A stretch of 64,000 bases of DNA. Source: Acholoe squamosa (taxonomy: Eukaryota > Annelida > Polychaeta > Phyllodocida > Polynoidae). Location of the stretch: the NCBI GenBank assembly GCA_949317995.1, contig OX439052.1:37697932-37761931 (forward strand). The letters are read 5' to 3'. Below are positions 31,621 through 42,334 of this stretch, piece by piece. The notes beneath the pieces are model-generated. The model did no database searches. It was not told the DNA's origin and saw only the letters and a program-made list of their open reading frames with translations. Each line of letters starts with the position of its first letter. The stretch's first letter is position 1. Position numbers and translations under genes: made by a program.

Positions 31621-32383
31621 TTGAGACAAATTTTTCCGAGGGCCGGAAAAACGGAGTACTTTATGTACAATAGACTTGTTTGTCTTTGAGTTACTCTATA
31701 ATTTTGCTATATGGGTGTATTAATTGGCAATTTCGACAGTGGGCCGCTGCTTTAATTGACTTTTCCCTAGCATTTAAGGAGCATACCACCGGGATGCTTC
31801 TTGAGTACATGTCTCTGAAAAAGATTATTTGGTGAGTATCTTAGTAATAACATTTCAACATTTTTCGCGAGTCATTTGAATATATATTCAATTTTGTTTT
31901 GTGTATAAGATTTTTCTTATACTTTTCACACAATTCATTTTCAACAATTTCTTGGTTACCTAAAGTGTGTTGCTTTAAGTAAACCTTGGTATAGTATACA
32001 AGTGCTAATGTGGTACAAAAACTGTCTTAGTTATCTACCTTGCATTCATGTATATTATTTAGATTTGTACAATTTCTAAATTACTTAGTACAATTTTGCG
32101 TGTGCATGTGCACATTAATCATCAAGATTTTGTGAGAATACCATAGATTTTCATATTATACATCAACAAGTGGCCGTGTATATATTTTTTTTTCTAAACC
32201 AATTTTCAATACTTAGATAATTTCATTGACAGTGGAGGTGTGTCAGGTGTGAGATGTCTAATCTCGCCTTGATGTGCTCATGCAGTGGTGGCACTTTGAG
32301 GTGTTAGGTGCCAGATTTTGACATGTGGCTGTGGCAGTGCCCAGCCTGGTGTCAGTGGACAGTTCTGGGTGATGGGTGGGTCC
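31621..32383. other. Non-coding AT-rich stretch
   Basis: I see no gene, repeat boundary or RNA here. The sequence shifts from AT-rich (to about 32220) to GT-rich (32230-32380) before the small + strand ORF. Confidence 0.3.
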
Positions 32384-32921
32384 ATAAAAGGAGGGAGTGG
32401 CTGGTTTTGGGTATCAGTGTTTCACTGTAGTTCTTACCTAGTACACCATGGCTCATCATCAAGCAATTTTTGACTTGCCTGTATCTTAGGTGATGACAGT
32501 GGGCAGTTTGGCTAGGACCAGGGTGGAGGCTAACCAAGCCCTTCATTTTGGGTACCTTATAAGGAACTACAGGGAAATCTGTGGTCATGGAGATATTATT
32601 GTCAGCATGTACCATTGCCGGTACTTTCTGGACTCCGCTTTGCGCCAGGGGGCCACTTTGGCCCTCTTGGCCAGGGCCCTTACAAATTTAGGTTCCTGGC
32701 CCATGAATTTCAATCTCGGGCCGCGTGAGCAAGTCCTATGGGATTATCTCATGGCCGTCTGTTTACTTGATTTCACCGTGTCTGGGGACTTCTTTGGTGC
32801 GACGGAGTATGCCTTGGAATCGTTAGAGGCCCACTTGAACGAGTGGGATCGAGATCATGGCCATCTCTATGGATCAAGCCCCTGCTGTCCTGCTGTTGTG
32901 GAGCCCGAGGCTCTCTGCTGA
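32384..32921 (+). pseudogene. Small antisense gene of unknown family with TATA-like box
   Basis: ATAAAAGGAGGGAG at 32384-32397 lies 64 bases before an ATG in strong context (ACACCATGG, 32448). The frame meets TAG at 32487-32489 and then continues in the same frame to TGA at 32921 (143 codons after the stop). The product is ordered-looking and globular (FGYLIRNYREICGHGDI, CRYFLDSALRQGA, PREQVLWDYLMAVCLLDF). It runs against the transcription of gypsy element 2, downstream of env. The family is unknown. It could be a captured gene or an antisense accessory ORF. Confidence 0.45.
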
Positions 32922-33068
32922 AATCGTGCTGTCTGACCCTGGGTGTTAAAATCCAATACCAAAAAGGCCCTTTTCAGGGCCAGCCAATTGTCCGAAAAGT
33001 TCTGAAATCTGTCTCCTGGTATAGTATCACCTGGTGGTGGACTAGGGGCAGTCTAGGCTGTGGGCAGT

Positions 33069-35467
33069 CTAGGCTGTTTCCACAGTCACCGGGGAGGGCT
33101 GGTGGTTTAGAAAATTAGCAATGGTCTGCATGTTTGACCTTGTGGTCTCCTCCTGTTGTTCATCAATAATTATATCTGTTGTATTTTTCAGTGCTGTCAT
33201 GGTCACCGGGCTGGTGCCACAATTATTCTGGAGAAGCATGGAGTAGTACAGTCCTTTGTTTTTAAGGGCTGGTATGGTGCTGAACCTAGTGCGCCAAGTT
33301 AGGTGTATCACCTGAGGGAGGTGATAAGCTAATTCTCCTCTCTGTGTTGTTATAACTGCTGGTCCATTCCAGGTAAATATAGCCTTAGGTAGTGGGAAGG
33401 TTTTAACCACTATATCCTTATAAGTTGGGGCAGCTGCTTATTTATTCTCATCAAATTCATATGGTATTGGCCTCAAGGGTAGCGCGAAGTTTGAGTCTCC
33501 ACAATATATTTTAAAATATATTGTGGGTTTGTGCGCTTGGCCATGTTTTTCTTACCACAGTATGTCTGTGCAAATTTCTTAAGGTACTTCATTTTTCTGT
33601 AGGCTGAGTAAATGAGTCCTAAGCTTTGGAAGATTGGATGCTCTGTAACTCTGAGTAGATGAGTCCTAAGCTTTGGAAGATTGGATGCTCTGTAACTCTA
33701 TGTAGGTGTGATTCTAAGTAACGTGTTTCCATTGCCTGATCAAGGCTGGAAGCATCTTTTAATACTGTTTTGGCAAAGGGCTCTGGATTTAGTTGAGGAA
33801 TATCATCCATGATTGGATTTTCCTGTAGTTTGTCTAAGGTCCTAGAAAGGTTTACTACTGGGAAATTTGGAAGATTCTCTCTTTCATCTGGTTTAGTTTC
33901 AGAAATCTGGTTAGGTGCTGCCATGAATGGTAAATTAATTGTCTTAAGAATGTAATGAAATGATAAGGTTGAGTTACAGGGCAACCTTGTGTTTGGAAGA
34001 GAAAATTCTCCTACACTGATTGTGCACCCACAGGGTACACTTATGATTGAGTAGGACTGGGCTTTTCGAGTTTCAGACGTTTTACCATGGCAGTTGATAA
34101 AGTAATGGGGTTCATTAGTAGTGACCAGATACTCATCTTCAGAAATAGAAATAGCATGGGTGGTAGGTGCTTGCAGTGGTGAAACTTAAACTTGCAATGT
34201 TCCTTAATCTGTTGAGCCTGGTTAGTAAAAATGGCTACAGGGCATGTAGACCTGTGCTTATAAATTCTACAATTTACATCTCTGCATACCTTTACTGTAG
34301 TACCTTCACATGCCTGCATGTCAGCTGAGTCCAATTCGATGAATAATGATTCGTCGTAAGATACTGCTAAGAACTCAGCTGTGGTTTGCAATCTGGTGAC
34401 TCCTCTGGTGGGGGTCTCCTGTGTGTCTATAGGCATGGCTGATGTAATCATTTGGTATAGTTTGAAGGTAGAGGTAGTAGATTGAATTATAATGTCCAGA
34501 TGAATATATATATATATGGTGAGCTGAGTAGGTGTATGAGGTCAGCTTCTGAGAATAATAGAAATCTAAGTCATTAATTGCAACTTGTGCTCCAGGGTGT
34601 GTAATCCTAAGTTTGTTGTTAATGTCAATTAAGTATCTAGCAAGGTCTCAGGGTGGTACTATATCAGGGGTTAGGATTCCTGATGATAGCATCCTCAGGG
34701 CTGCATTGGTTCTCTGCAGTGATTGAACTGTATTCATTCTTGCTGCTATGATGATTAATGCATCATTTAATACTTGCATTTTCTCCCTCTGAGTTTTCTC
34801 GTGCCTTGAATATGAGTCAAGAGACCTGGACATGTTAGAGGCCCATAGGTTGACGGTGTCACCTATGGTGTTGATGGTACTGTCCAGTACCTTCTTATCT
34901 TGGATGTATGCTTTAACAAACTTATCTTGTCTGTCTGTGATCTTTAGCAAATTTCCTTAATATGTCATCGTTGTTCTTAAGCTGTCCCATAACTTGGTTT
35001 ACATCTTCTACTGTGGCTAGACCTAGTGCACCGCGAAACAGGGGTGCTAGAAAACCCAGTATGGCCTCTCTTTTGGCCTTGTCCGATGTGTTTATGGGGT
35101 TGGATAAAAACAATTTGATAGAGGCTAAGGTTTCATTTATCTCCTTGTCTGCAATTTCCAGCAAGGTATCAAGCCCCTTGGCTTGTTGGATAATTTGACC
35201 AGAGGTGTGATCTTGTAGAGTAGGAGTGGTCAACTGGAGTATTCTATCCCTTATGGATCCTTGGGTAACGGGTGCCCGAGGTATCTTGTAGGGAATAGCT
35301 AGCAACAGTGTTGTGGTGGTATGAGGGCTAGGTTTGAATACTACTCCTATGTTTTGTCTCACCACAGGGGTATAGCCTGCAGCAAGTGGTTCTATGATGT
35401 ATATTAACAGCATAGTTAGCAGTATGGGTGCAACTCTCAGTCTTCCCATGGTGCTTGTGTAAAGCAA
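33069..35467 (-). pseudogene. Envelope-like gene of gypsy element 2 (broken)
   Basis: The first open part (35467-34922) begins with a hydrophobic signal-peptide-like segment (PILLTMLLIYIIEPLAA). It has a basic cleavage-like site (KAKRE) followed by a hydrophobic Gly/Ala/Phe segment (ILGFLAPLFRGALGL), the layout of F-type fusion proteins of errantiviruses and baculoviruses. A helical stretch follows across a frameshift near 34950 (34950-34648, heptad-like). Further fragments at 34451-34041 (Cys-rich), 33984-33619 and 33410-33069 are separated by stops and frameshifts. A transmembrane anchor is not obvious. A 60-bp tandem duplication lies at 33600-33700. The gene is non-functional as it stands. 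Confidence 0.55.
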
Positions 35468-36273
35468 AATTTGCTGTTTAAAGTCTTGTCAAATTTGTAG
35501 TATTTTGGTGCTGGTAAAGTCTAAGTGTATGGTGTAACACTTTATATGAAGTGGTTCAAACTGTACCTTTGCAAGATTGAGCTGTCTTGGCAATATGTCT
35601 GGTGAGTCTATAGAGATTGACTAATAAATCGTAAGGTCAGGTTGAAGGTGAAGTAGGTGTGTTCTTTATCCTAGTGCAGTCTCTCCTAATGGAGAAGTGG
35701 GCTGGCTAGTTCCCAAGTGGGGTCCTGTAGACTTGTGTTCCAGACTGCAGCTGGATGAGGACTGATGGTGGGCTATGGTCCACAGTGCTTCTTATGTAGC
35801 CTACCCTACCCACATCCATTGTGAGCCTGGTATTGTTTCTCTGGAGTCAATGCATTGATCTCCAGTGTCTGCAACTGTGGGGGTCTATTGTGTAATCTGT
35901 GTACTGGTAATTAGCTCCTCCTGTCATCCAGGACAGCCATTCATGACCGTCTAGACAGTTGTCTGAGGGTAGCTTATAAGGTCAATTGATCTCTATAGAC
36001 TGCTATGTTGGTATAGCGCGCTCTTTCATGTGGGGATTAGGCTTTAGACACTTCATTGTGTTACCCTAACTCTTCTTAGACTCTATGTCTGCTTTACTTG
36101 GAGGGTCCCAGTTTTTGACCTTTAAGTGGTAATAACCTACTGATATTTCTACAAATTTGATGGCTTTATATATATAGTTAATCCAATTTCAGTCACACAT
36201 GCTTATGTGTGGTTGAAAAGAATTTGTAATAAATTTTGAAAATCTTATGTTCTTTAGGTATATCAATATGTTT
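35468..36273 (-). other. Spacer between integrase and env of gypsy element 2
   Basis: No ORF of note is present in 800 bases. In env-bearing gypsy elements such a spacer carries splice sites for the env message. I cannot pin one down. Confidence 0.35.
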
Positions 36274-37698
36274 CTAATTTCTTGAAACTGCACCACAGTT
36301 AGATGTTTTTCTTAACATGTGGTGTGCAGGCCTAGGCTTAATAGGGCCTTTACCTGTGGTTTCTCTTGTAAGGGTGATATCATTTTTGTTCCTTACAATT
36401 TTGTTGTAGTATTTGGCTTCATGTGGAAAAAGCCTGTGTGCAAATTGATTGTTTCTGACAGCCACAACCTTTTTCAGTCTGTCTATGTGTACAGGTCTGG
36501 CCCCCAGTAGATTGGTGTCCAAGTTTGTGAGTTTGGCACTTGTCAAACTAGGTCTGTCTACTACAACATATGGTCCCATAAGAAGGGGTTGAAGCTTCTT
36601 ACACTCTGTGTTGGTCAGCATTCTTGGTATGTTGAGGTACACCATGTCGGTGACCTTGATTTCCTGTGGTGTAAGTTTCTTATCATATCTTTCCTTCCTT
36701 TCCTTTTGTAGCTTGGCGACCCTTTGTATAGCTTTCCTTCTATAGGTATCTTGATTTGTTATCATGTTAGCTACATGGTCTGCTACAGTGGATATGTCTT
36801 CCTGTATTCCCAGCCCTAAGTCAATTTGGGTGCCTGGGTTTCTTCCATGGAGTAGGAAGAAAGGGGTGAATCCTGTGGTTTGGGATTCGGTGTTGTTTAA
36901 TGCAAAGGTTGTGGGTTCAATAAATGAATCCCAATTGTTTTGATGCTTTGAGCAGAAAGCTCTGAGCGCTGTGCCGATGCTAGCATTGAATCTCTCTACA
37001 AGTCCATTACTTTGAGGCCTGTATGGTGAGGAGAATTTATGTTTGATCTTGAGGTGTTTAGTTAACTTTGTGAACTTTGCACCTGTAAAACACGTTCCTT
37101 TGTCTGTTTGGAGAGTGGCTGGTGTTCCATGATGACAAATTATATTCTTGTAGAACTCTGCTGCTGTTTTTTCAGCTTTTAAGTCAGTAGTAGCCAAAGC
37201 TGTTGCATATCTGGTAGCATAATCTATGCAGACTTGTATATGTTTGTTTCCCCTGGCAGTTGTGGGAAGTGGTCCCACTGCATCGAGGTTCAGGAACTTC
37301 ATCGATGAAGCCATGTAATCTCACACCGTCATTGGTGTTTTGTGTGAGTGTACTTGCCTTTTTGCTGTGAGGCAAGTGTGGCAGGTGGAAACATATTTGG
37401 TTGTGTCTGCTAGCATGGACTTCCAATATACCCTAGTTTGGAGTGCTGACATCATCCTACTTGAGGCAAGATGGCCACCAGTAGGTGAGTCATGGAAATA
37501 CTGTAGTGTACTTGTTACCCATTGCTGTTGTATAACAATTTGAAGTGGTACAGTATTGGTTTTTCTCCAATTTATGGGGCATATATGGACTAATGTTCCA
37601 TTTACCAAGGTGTATGTCTGGCCTTGGTTGATGATTCTATTTCCTTGTGCTTTTGGTGCAGGCAAGGTCCCATCCTCAAAATATTGTATGAGGGGCAA
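36274..37698 (-). pseudogene. Integrase of gypsy element 2
   Basis: The zinc-binding region (HDSPTGGHLASSRMM, then CHTCLTAKR) lies at 37698-37324 in one frame. A frameshift near 37320 leads to the open frame 37314-36274. The catalytic core shows D in LNLDAVGPLP, D in LQTDKGTCF, and E in PYRPQSNGLVERFN, so DDE is complete. The C-terminal GPY/F module follows (LMGPYVVVDRPS, ARPVHIDRLK). Length and order fit Ty3/gypsy integrase. One frameshift separates the two parts, so the enzyme is broken but otherwise well kept. Confidence 0.88.
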
Positions 37699-38131
37699 TA
37701 GTTCCTTGTCCTTCCTTTGTTCTAAGCCAAAGTTTGTGCCTCAGATGTATCGGGAATCTGATCCAGCAATTGATTTATATCTAGCACATGTTGTTGTATT
37801 CTCTCTCTTTCTTTTTCTTTCTCATTGACTATTGGCCTATCTTGTGCCTTTTGTTGGGGTGTGTCACCCTTGTTGTGGTGTGTAGGCTCCTTCGAAGGGC
37901 CTAATCTTGCCCTGGTGGGAGTGGCAACCTTTTTCTTTAAAGGCACATTTTGCTTATTGTCATTCTTCTGTCTCTCTGAGTTCTTTGATTTATTAGATGC
38001 AGTGTCTTTTGTGACATTCTTCCTGGCAGGTGGAGTTTTGGTAGGTTTGTTTCCTGTGACCTTTTTCTCATTTAGAGTAGTTTGTGATTGTGTGGGGGGC
38101 TTTGGTGTGCCCTCCTGAATCATTTCTCTAG
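37699..38131 (-). pseudogene. Lys/Pro/Thr-rich linker between RNase H and integrase, right half
   Basis: An open frame of highly charged, low-complexity sequence (KPTKTPPARKNVTKDT, KNSERQKNDNKQNVPLKKK, then an EKERERIQQHVLDINQLL helix) precedes the integrase. It pairs with a similar Pro/Lys-rich segment at 42178-41700 left of LINE-B. Ordinary gypsy pol has only a short tether here. The function is unknown; a chromatin-binding or nuclear-entry role is conceivable. Confidence 0.55.
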
Positions 38132-38569
38132 TTTTTTTTTGAGTATGGGTAATGATGCAAAGCACCAGCCCGTTTATTTTATATTATCCTGGTTACAATA
38201 GAAAAAAGCTTGTTCAGCTTGAAAAGTATTCCTTGCAACCAGCTTATTTTCATAATTTCAAATAATATATATGTATAACAATAAAGTAAATCATGGTATG
38301 CTATATTAATACAATTCGTAGTATTCTCAACACAATTCACTTAATTATTTTGTTACATTAAACTACATAGACAATACAATCTCTGTCAATTGGTGTACTT
38401 AACCTCTCGATGTGTGGTATCGTTAGGCATATCCTGTATATGAGGTTATGGGGCGGGCACCCCTAATTTTTTTATCATATGTAACCCCTGATACTGGATA
38501 TTTTAGACAACATTATAATAACATAAATACAACATGAGATGAGTAGGAGATATACATTATGGTGGTACC

Positions 38570-40240
38570 TTAGCCAAAGAATACCCTTCCTAGGCATTTC
38601 TTTTGATTTAATTGGAATTTTTCGTATGATGTAATATTTCTTGTTGCTGTGGGGAGTGCATTCCAAGCCATTGCACCCCTATACATAACACTTTTCTTAG
38701 AAGTTTCATATTTTGGTTTGATAGTTAGGAAGACATTCGCATCATGGGTCCTAGTACTTATTTCTCTATTATTTAATATTGAGACATTAACTTGCTGTTT
38801 GTACATAAAATTCAGTAGGTGCATTTCTCTACGAGGAGCTAATGGGACTATCATTGCTTGCTGATGTAATAAATTCGTAGGATACCTGTTTTCCAAGCCC
38901 ATTGCCCTTCTTAGGGCCTTATTCTGTGTAACCTGCAGTTTGTCCAGTATATATGATCCTGCCACATCGTATAATATATCACCGTAGTCTGCATATGGTA
39001 GTACCATCGCTTTATAAATTTTTAGTAGTGAGTTATTATCAAGAAAAGGTCTGAGCTTGGATAACATCAATACCTTATGTAGCATTTTGCGACACATTTC
39101 TTCAGCATGCTTATTAAAATTTAGCACTGGATCTAGATAAACTCCAAGGTATCTGAAACTTAATACCCTTTCTATTTGTACGTTGTCAAATAACAGTGTA
39201 TGGTTTTCAATTTTTTTCAGCCAGGGTCTCAACCCAAAAATCATATAATTTGTTTTTTTAGCATTCAAAGTTAGTTGATTTTTGTTAAACCAATTTTTTA
39301 GGGCCTTCAAATCATCTTGGAGGATATCAGTCATTTGTTGAAGTTTATCACCTTGTATGGAGACCACAGTATCATCAGCATATAGGAAAACTGAACAGTT
39401 CTTTATAGCCCTTGCCAAGTCATTCACATATATCAAGAATAGAGTAGGACCAAGTATAGAGCCCTGTGGCACACCGCAAGCTACTACACCCTCATTAGAC
39501 ATTAATCCATTTACCATTGACCTTTGTCTCCTTTCATTCAGATAATCCTTAAGCCAAATTCTAAGTTGTCCTCCGATACCAATTTTCTTCAATTTTTCTA
39601 AAAGTATAGAATGATTTACAGTATCGAAAGCTTTTTTCAGGTCAACAAAGGTGGAAATGGTATAAAGTCCGTTATTAATACCCTTATAAATTTCATCTGA
39701 AAAGTAGGCAACCGTACCAATTGTAGAGTGTCCCGGCCTGAATCCATTCTGTCTATCATCCAAAATATTATTATTTTCCAAGTAATTCATTAGTCTATTA
39801 TTCACTACTTTTTCCAAAAGTTTACCAATGATTGGAAGTAATGTAACTGGTCTCAGATTAGAAACATTTGTCTTGTCCCCTTCTTTTTGTAATGGTACAA
39901 TAGTGCCCGTCTTCCAAGCAGCAGGTATGATACCAGATACCAATGATAAGTTAAATAGATCAGCAATCCTCTCAGGTATTGCCATCAAGGCGTCTTTCAA
40001 TACTCTCGAGGAAATGTTATCAATACAAGAAGATTTACTAATATCTATGTCCTTTACAAGTTTTGTTATTTCATCCTCATTGGTAAAAACATGATCTAAT
40101 TTGCTATCCACTTCTATACCGTCATAAGACCACGGTGTATTCATCTCACTGGCTAGATTAGGACCAATATTTAGAAAAAAATCATTTACAAAATTAGGTG
40201 TTTCCTCGTCAGGCACCATACAGTCCTTTTCAAAATGCAA
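38570..40240 (-). CDS. LINE-B reverse transcriptase
   Basis: An uninterrupted frame of 556 codons carries a complete RT: SSCIDNISSRVLKDAL, LRPVTLLPIIGKLLEK, ISTFVDLKKAFDTV (catalytic Asp), CGVPQGSILGPTLF and FLYADDTVV (YADD intact). It continues through the thumb (FRYLGVYLDPVLNF, LQVTQNKALRRAMG) to the C-terminal SVMYRGAMAWNALP block. The frame is open to the end, which suggests a young insertion. The N-terminus is fused by deletion to the endonuclease frame, so the complete protein is not encoded. Confidence 0.9.
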   Translation of the reverse strand: MHFEKDCMVPDEETPNFVNDFFLNIGPNLASEMNTPWSYDGIEVDSKLDHVFTNEDEITKLVKDIDISKSSCIDNISSRVLKDALMAIPERIADLFNLSLVSGIIPAAWKTGTIVPLQKEGDKTNVSNLRPVTLLPIIGKLLEKVVNNRLMNYLENNNILDDRQNGFRPGHSTIGTVAYFSDEIYKGINNGLYTISTFVDLKKAFDTVNHSILLEKLKKIGIGGQLRIWLKDYLNERRQRSMVNGLMSNEGVVACGVPQGSILGPTLFLIYVNDLARAIKNCSVFLYADDTVVSIQGDKLQQMTDILQDDLKALKNWFNKNQLTLNAKKTNYMIFGLRPWLKKIENHTLLFDNVQIERVLSFRYLGVYLDPVLNFNKHAEEMCRKMLHKVLMLSKLRPFLDNNSLLKIYKAMVLPYADYGDILYDVAGSYILDKLQVTQNKALRRAMGLENRYPTNLLHQQAMIVPLAPRREMHLLNFMYKQQVNVSILNNREISTRTHDANVFLTIKPKYETSKKSVMYRGAMAWNALPTATRNITSYEKFQLNQKKCLGRVFFG

Positions 40241-41280
40241 TTATTTCTTAAATTCTTAGCAATAGTCCAATCAGCAATATTTTTTGATGCCACTGCCTTT
40301 TTTAGTGCAGTATCCTTGTCTTTAATTAGTTCTAATATGTAGTCTGTTACCCAGGGGGCTCTCTCTTTTTTGACAATATATTTCTTAATAGGACACATTT
40401 TATCCAATTCTGTCATTATAATTTTTTGAATGTATGACCATCTTGCATTTACACAATTACTACCCTCATACGGTCCCCAGTTGGCATTTCTTATGTATTC
40501 CTTGAACAATCCAGGGTTGTAGCGTCTATAGGTACGTCCAAAGAATTCAGTTTTTGTTGCACACACTGCTTGATCAGTAAAGGATATACCAACCATATAA
40601 TGGTCACTAATATTCCATTTCCTAATCATGGGTTCAAATTGTTTTGTAGTATTTGTTATGACCCAATCAATACAGGTCTTAGTTTCTTCTTTGACTCTAG
40701 TATGTTCCTTAATTATTTGTTTTAGGCCTAAAGTGTTAAGACAAATTTTCATCAGTTTTGTTGCAACTATTTTAGTATTTAGAAAATCTATGTTGAAGTC
40801 ACCCATAACAATCAGGTCTTTACGTCTGAGATTTGCTCTATCAATCAGTGAGTGTATGCAATCCACAAACTCTGCCTTATCTCCGTCAGGAGGTCTGTAT
40901 ACATTAGCTATCACTATATTCTTTTTACCAATTCTTATAATTTCAATCCATTGTACTTCAATATCATTTGAACTTATGTTAAGGTGATCATAGGCCGTAG
41001 CTGAATATATTAGATCATTTCTTATGTACATTGCAACCCCACCACAGGATTTGTTTCCCCAATCCCTATCCAACCTTTCGAAGTTATATCCATTCATGTG
41101 TACTAACCCATTATCCATGCCTTCCTCTAACCAACTTTCAGAGATCCCAATGACTGCATCATTTCTTTCACCCATATATATTCTCAACGTTTCAATCTTA
41201 GAGTTTAGACTACATGTATTCAAGTGAGAAATGATAAATTCTCTCCTCCCATCTCCATTGTAGTAATCATCCCTTACCAT
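40241..41280 (-). pseudogene. LINE-B endonuclease with internal deletion
   Basis: The APE domain is complete: ISHLNTCSLNSKI, GISESWL (catalytic Glu), VYRPPDGD, VMGDFNIDF, ISDHYMVGI (Asp-His). A linker with WVTDYILELIKDKD follows. The frame then runs out near 40186 after a deletion of perhaps 60-80 residues before the RT motif region. The RT continues in another frame. Confidence 0.85.
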
Positions 41281-41690
41281 TTACCCAGAGTGTGCCCGCT
41301 TCCTCGTTATACAGGTGGTTAATCATAATATAAAGTAATACATGTAGGTATAGGCATCTCGTGCCACCTACTAAGAGCATTGTGCTCATTTGAGGTATAA
41401 GTAAGGCTAAAGATTGACTGGTTTGTAGTAAACCTAATTTCATCGACTCCAAAAATATATAATATAAATTTACAACGATATACCTCTACTTATGTTCCTC
41501 TCCAATAATAGTGTACAGTCTAGAGTTTAGACAAACCATATTAATCACATACATCGAGACCTAGCAGTTATTTCTATATATAGCCGCCTAGCGTCCAAAA
41601 AGCTCCATTACCAATGTTAATTGACCAGCGTCTCCTCCCCTCGCGACGCCGTAGACTAAATATAGGATTGACCCAAAAGTAGATTACAGT

Positions 41691-42334
41691 CTTTGAGAGT
41701 GTGGTCATAGGACACAAATGGTTTGATGTTTCCTCTCCCTGCATTGATTCAAAGAATCTGACTGATTTGGAAGTTGCTTGAGTATTAGCATACAATGTGT
41801 CTTCCGAATCTTCATCATCTGAGTCAGGTGGGGTGAAGGGTGGCGCCTTAGGAGTTGCCTTTAGCATCTGATTGAGTGATGAGAATTCAATAGGCTTGAG
41901 GCATTATCTGGAAAGAGTTGTGAGTATTCTCTCTCACAATGGCAAAACACATAGTTTGTAGATTGTTTCAAGATACCCCTAATGGGTGTCTCTGGTTTTT
42001 CAATGGTGTTGGGTGGATCATCCCTTTTGAATGGCACTTTCTTTGTTACTTTTGCAAACTTGGTTCTACTGGCTGCTCTAACTCTCCTTGGTTGGGGTGG
42101 AGGGTTAGTCATAGGTCCAGAATCTGGGTATTCTCTTCTAGACATAGCATCTGGTGGTGTGTTATCATCACCCTTCACATGTTGAATGGTGAATGAGAAT
42201 TGTTGTATGTCTAGAGCCCATCTATAGATGTGTGAGTCCTGTATTGGTCAATAGTGGAATTAGGGCTGCATGGTCTGTATATAATTGGAAGTGTCTAGTT
42301 TCTAGGTAGTGTCTGAAGTGTAATACTCCATACA
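41691..42334 (-). pseudogene. Gypsy element 2: RNase H end and left half of the linker
   Basis: After the RT frame stops at 42335, other frames give the rest of RNase H (LYTDHAALIPLL) and the tether NTPPDAMSRREYP (42178 on). The latter runs into Pro/Arg/Lys-rich sequence (PPPQPRRVRAASRTKFAKV) and an acidic patch (PDSDDEDSEDTLYAN). LINE-B interrupts it near 41690. Confidence 0.65.

Larger units (their letters stand above)
38132..41690 (-). mobile_element. LINE-B (APE-type non-LTR retrotransposon)
   Basis: This minus-strand LINE is inserted into the linker of gypsy element 2. Its A-tail is read as T9 at 38132-38140. The endonuclease and RT lie at 41280-40241 and 40240-38570. The 5' end near 41690 is approximate. 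An internal deletion joins the end of the endonuclease linker to the RT N-terminus near 40240. It differs clearly from LINE-A in sequence but has the same domain order (CR1/Jockey-like). Confidence 0.82.
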
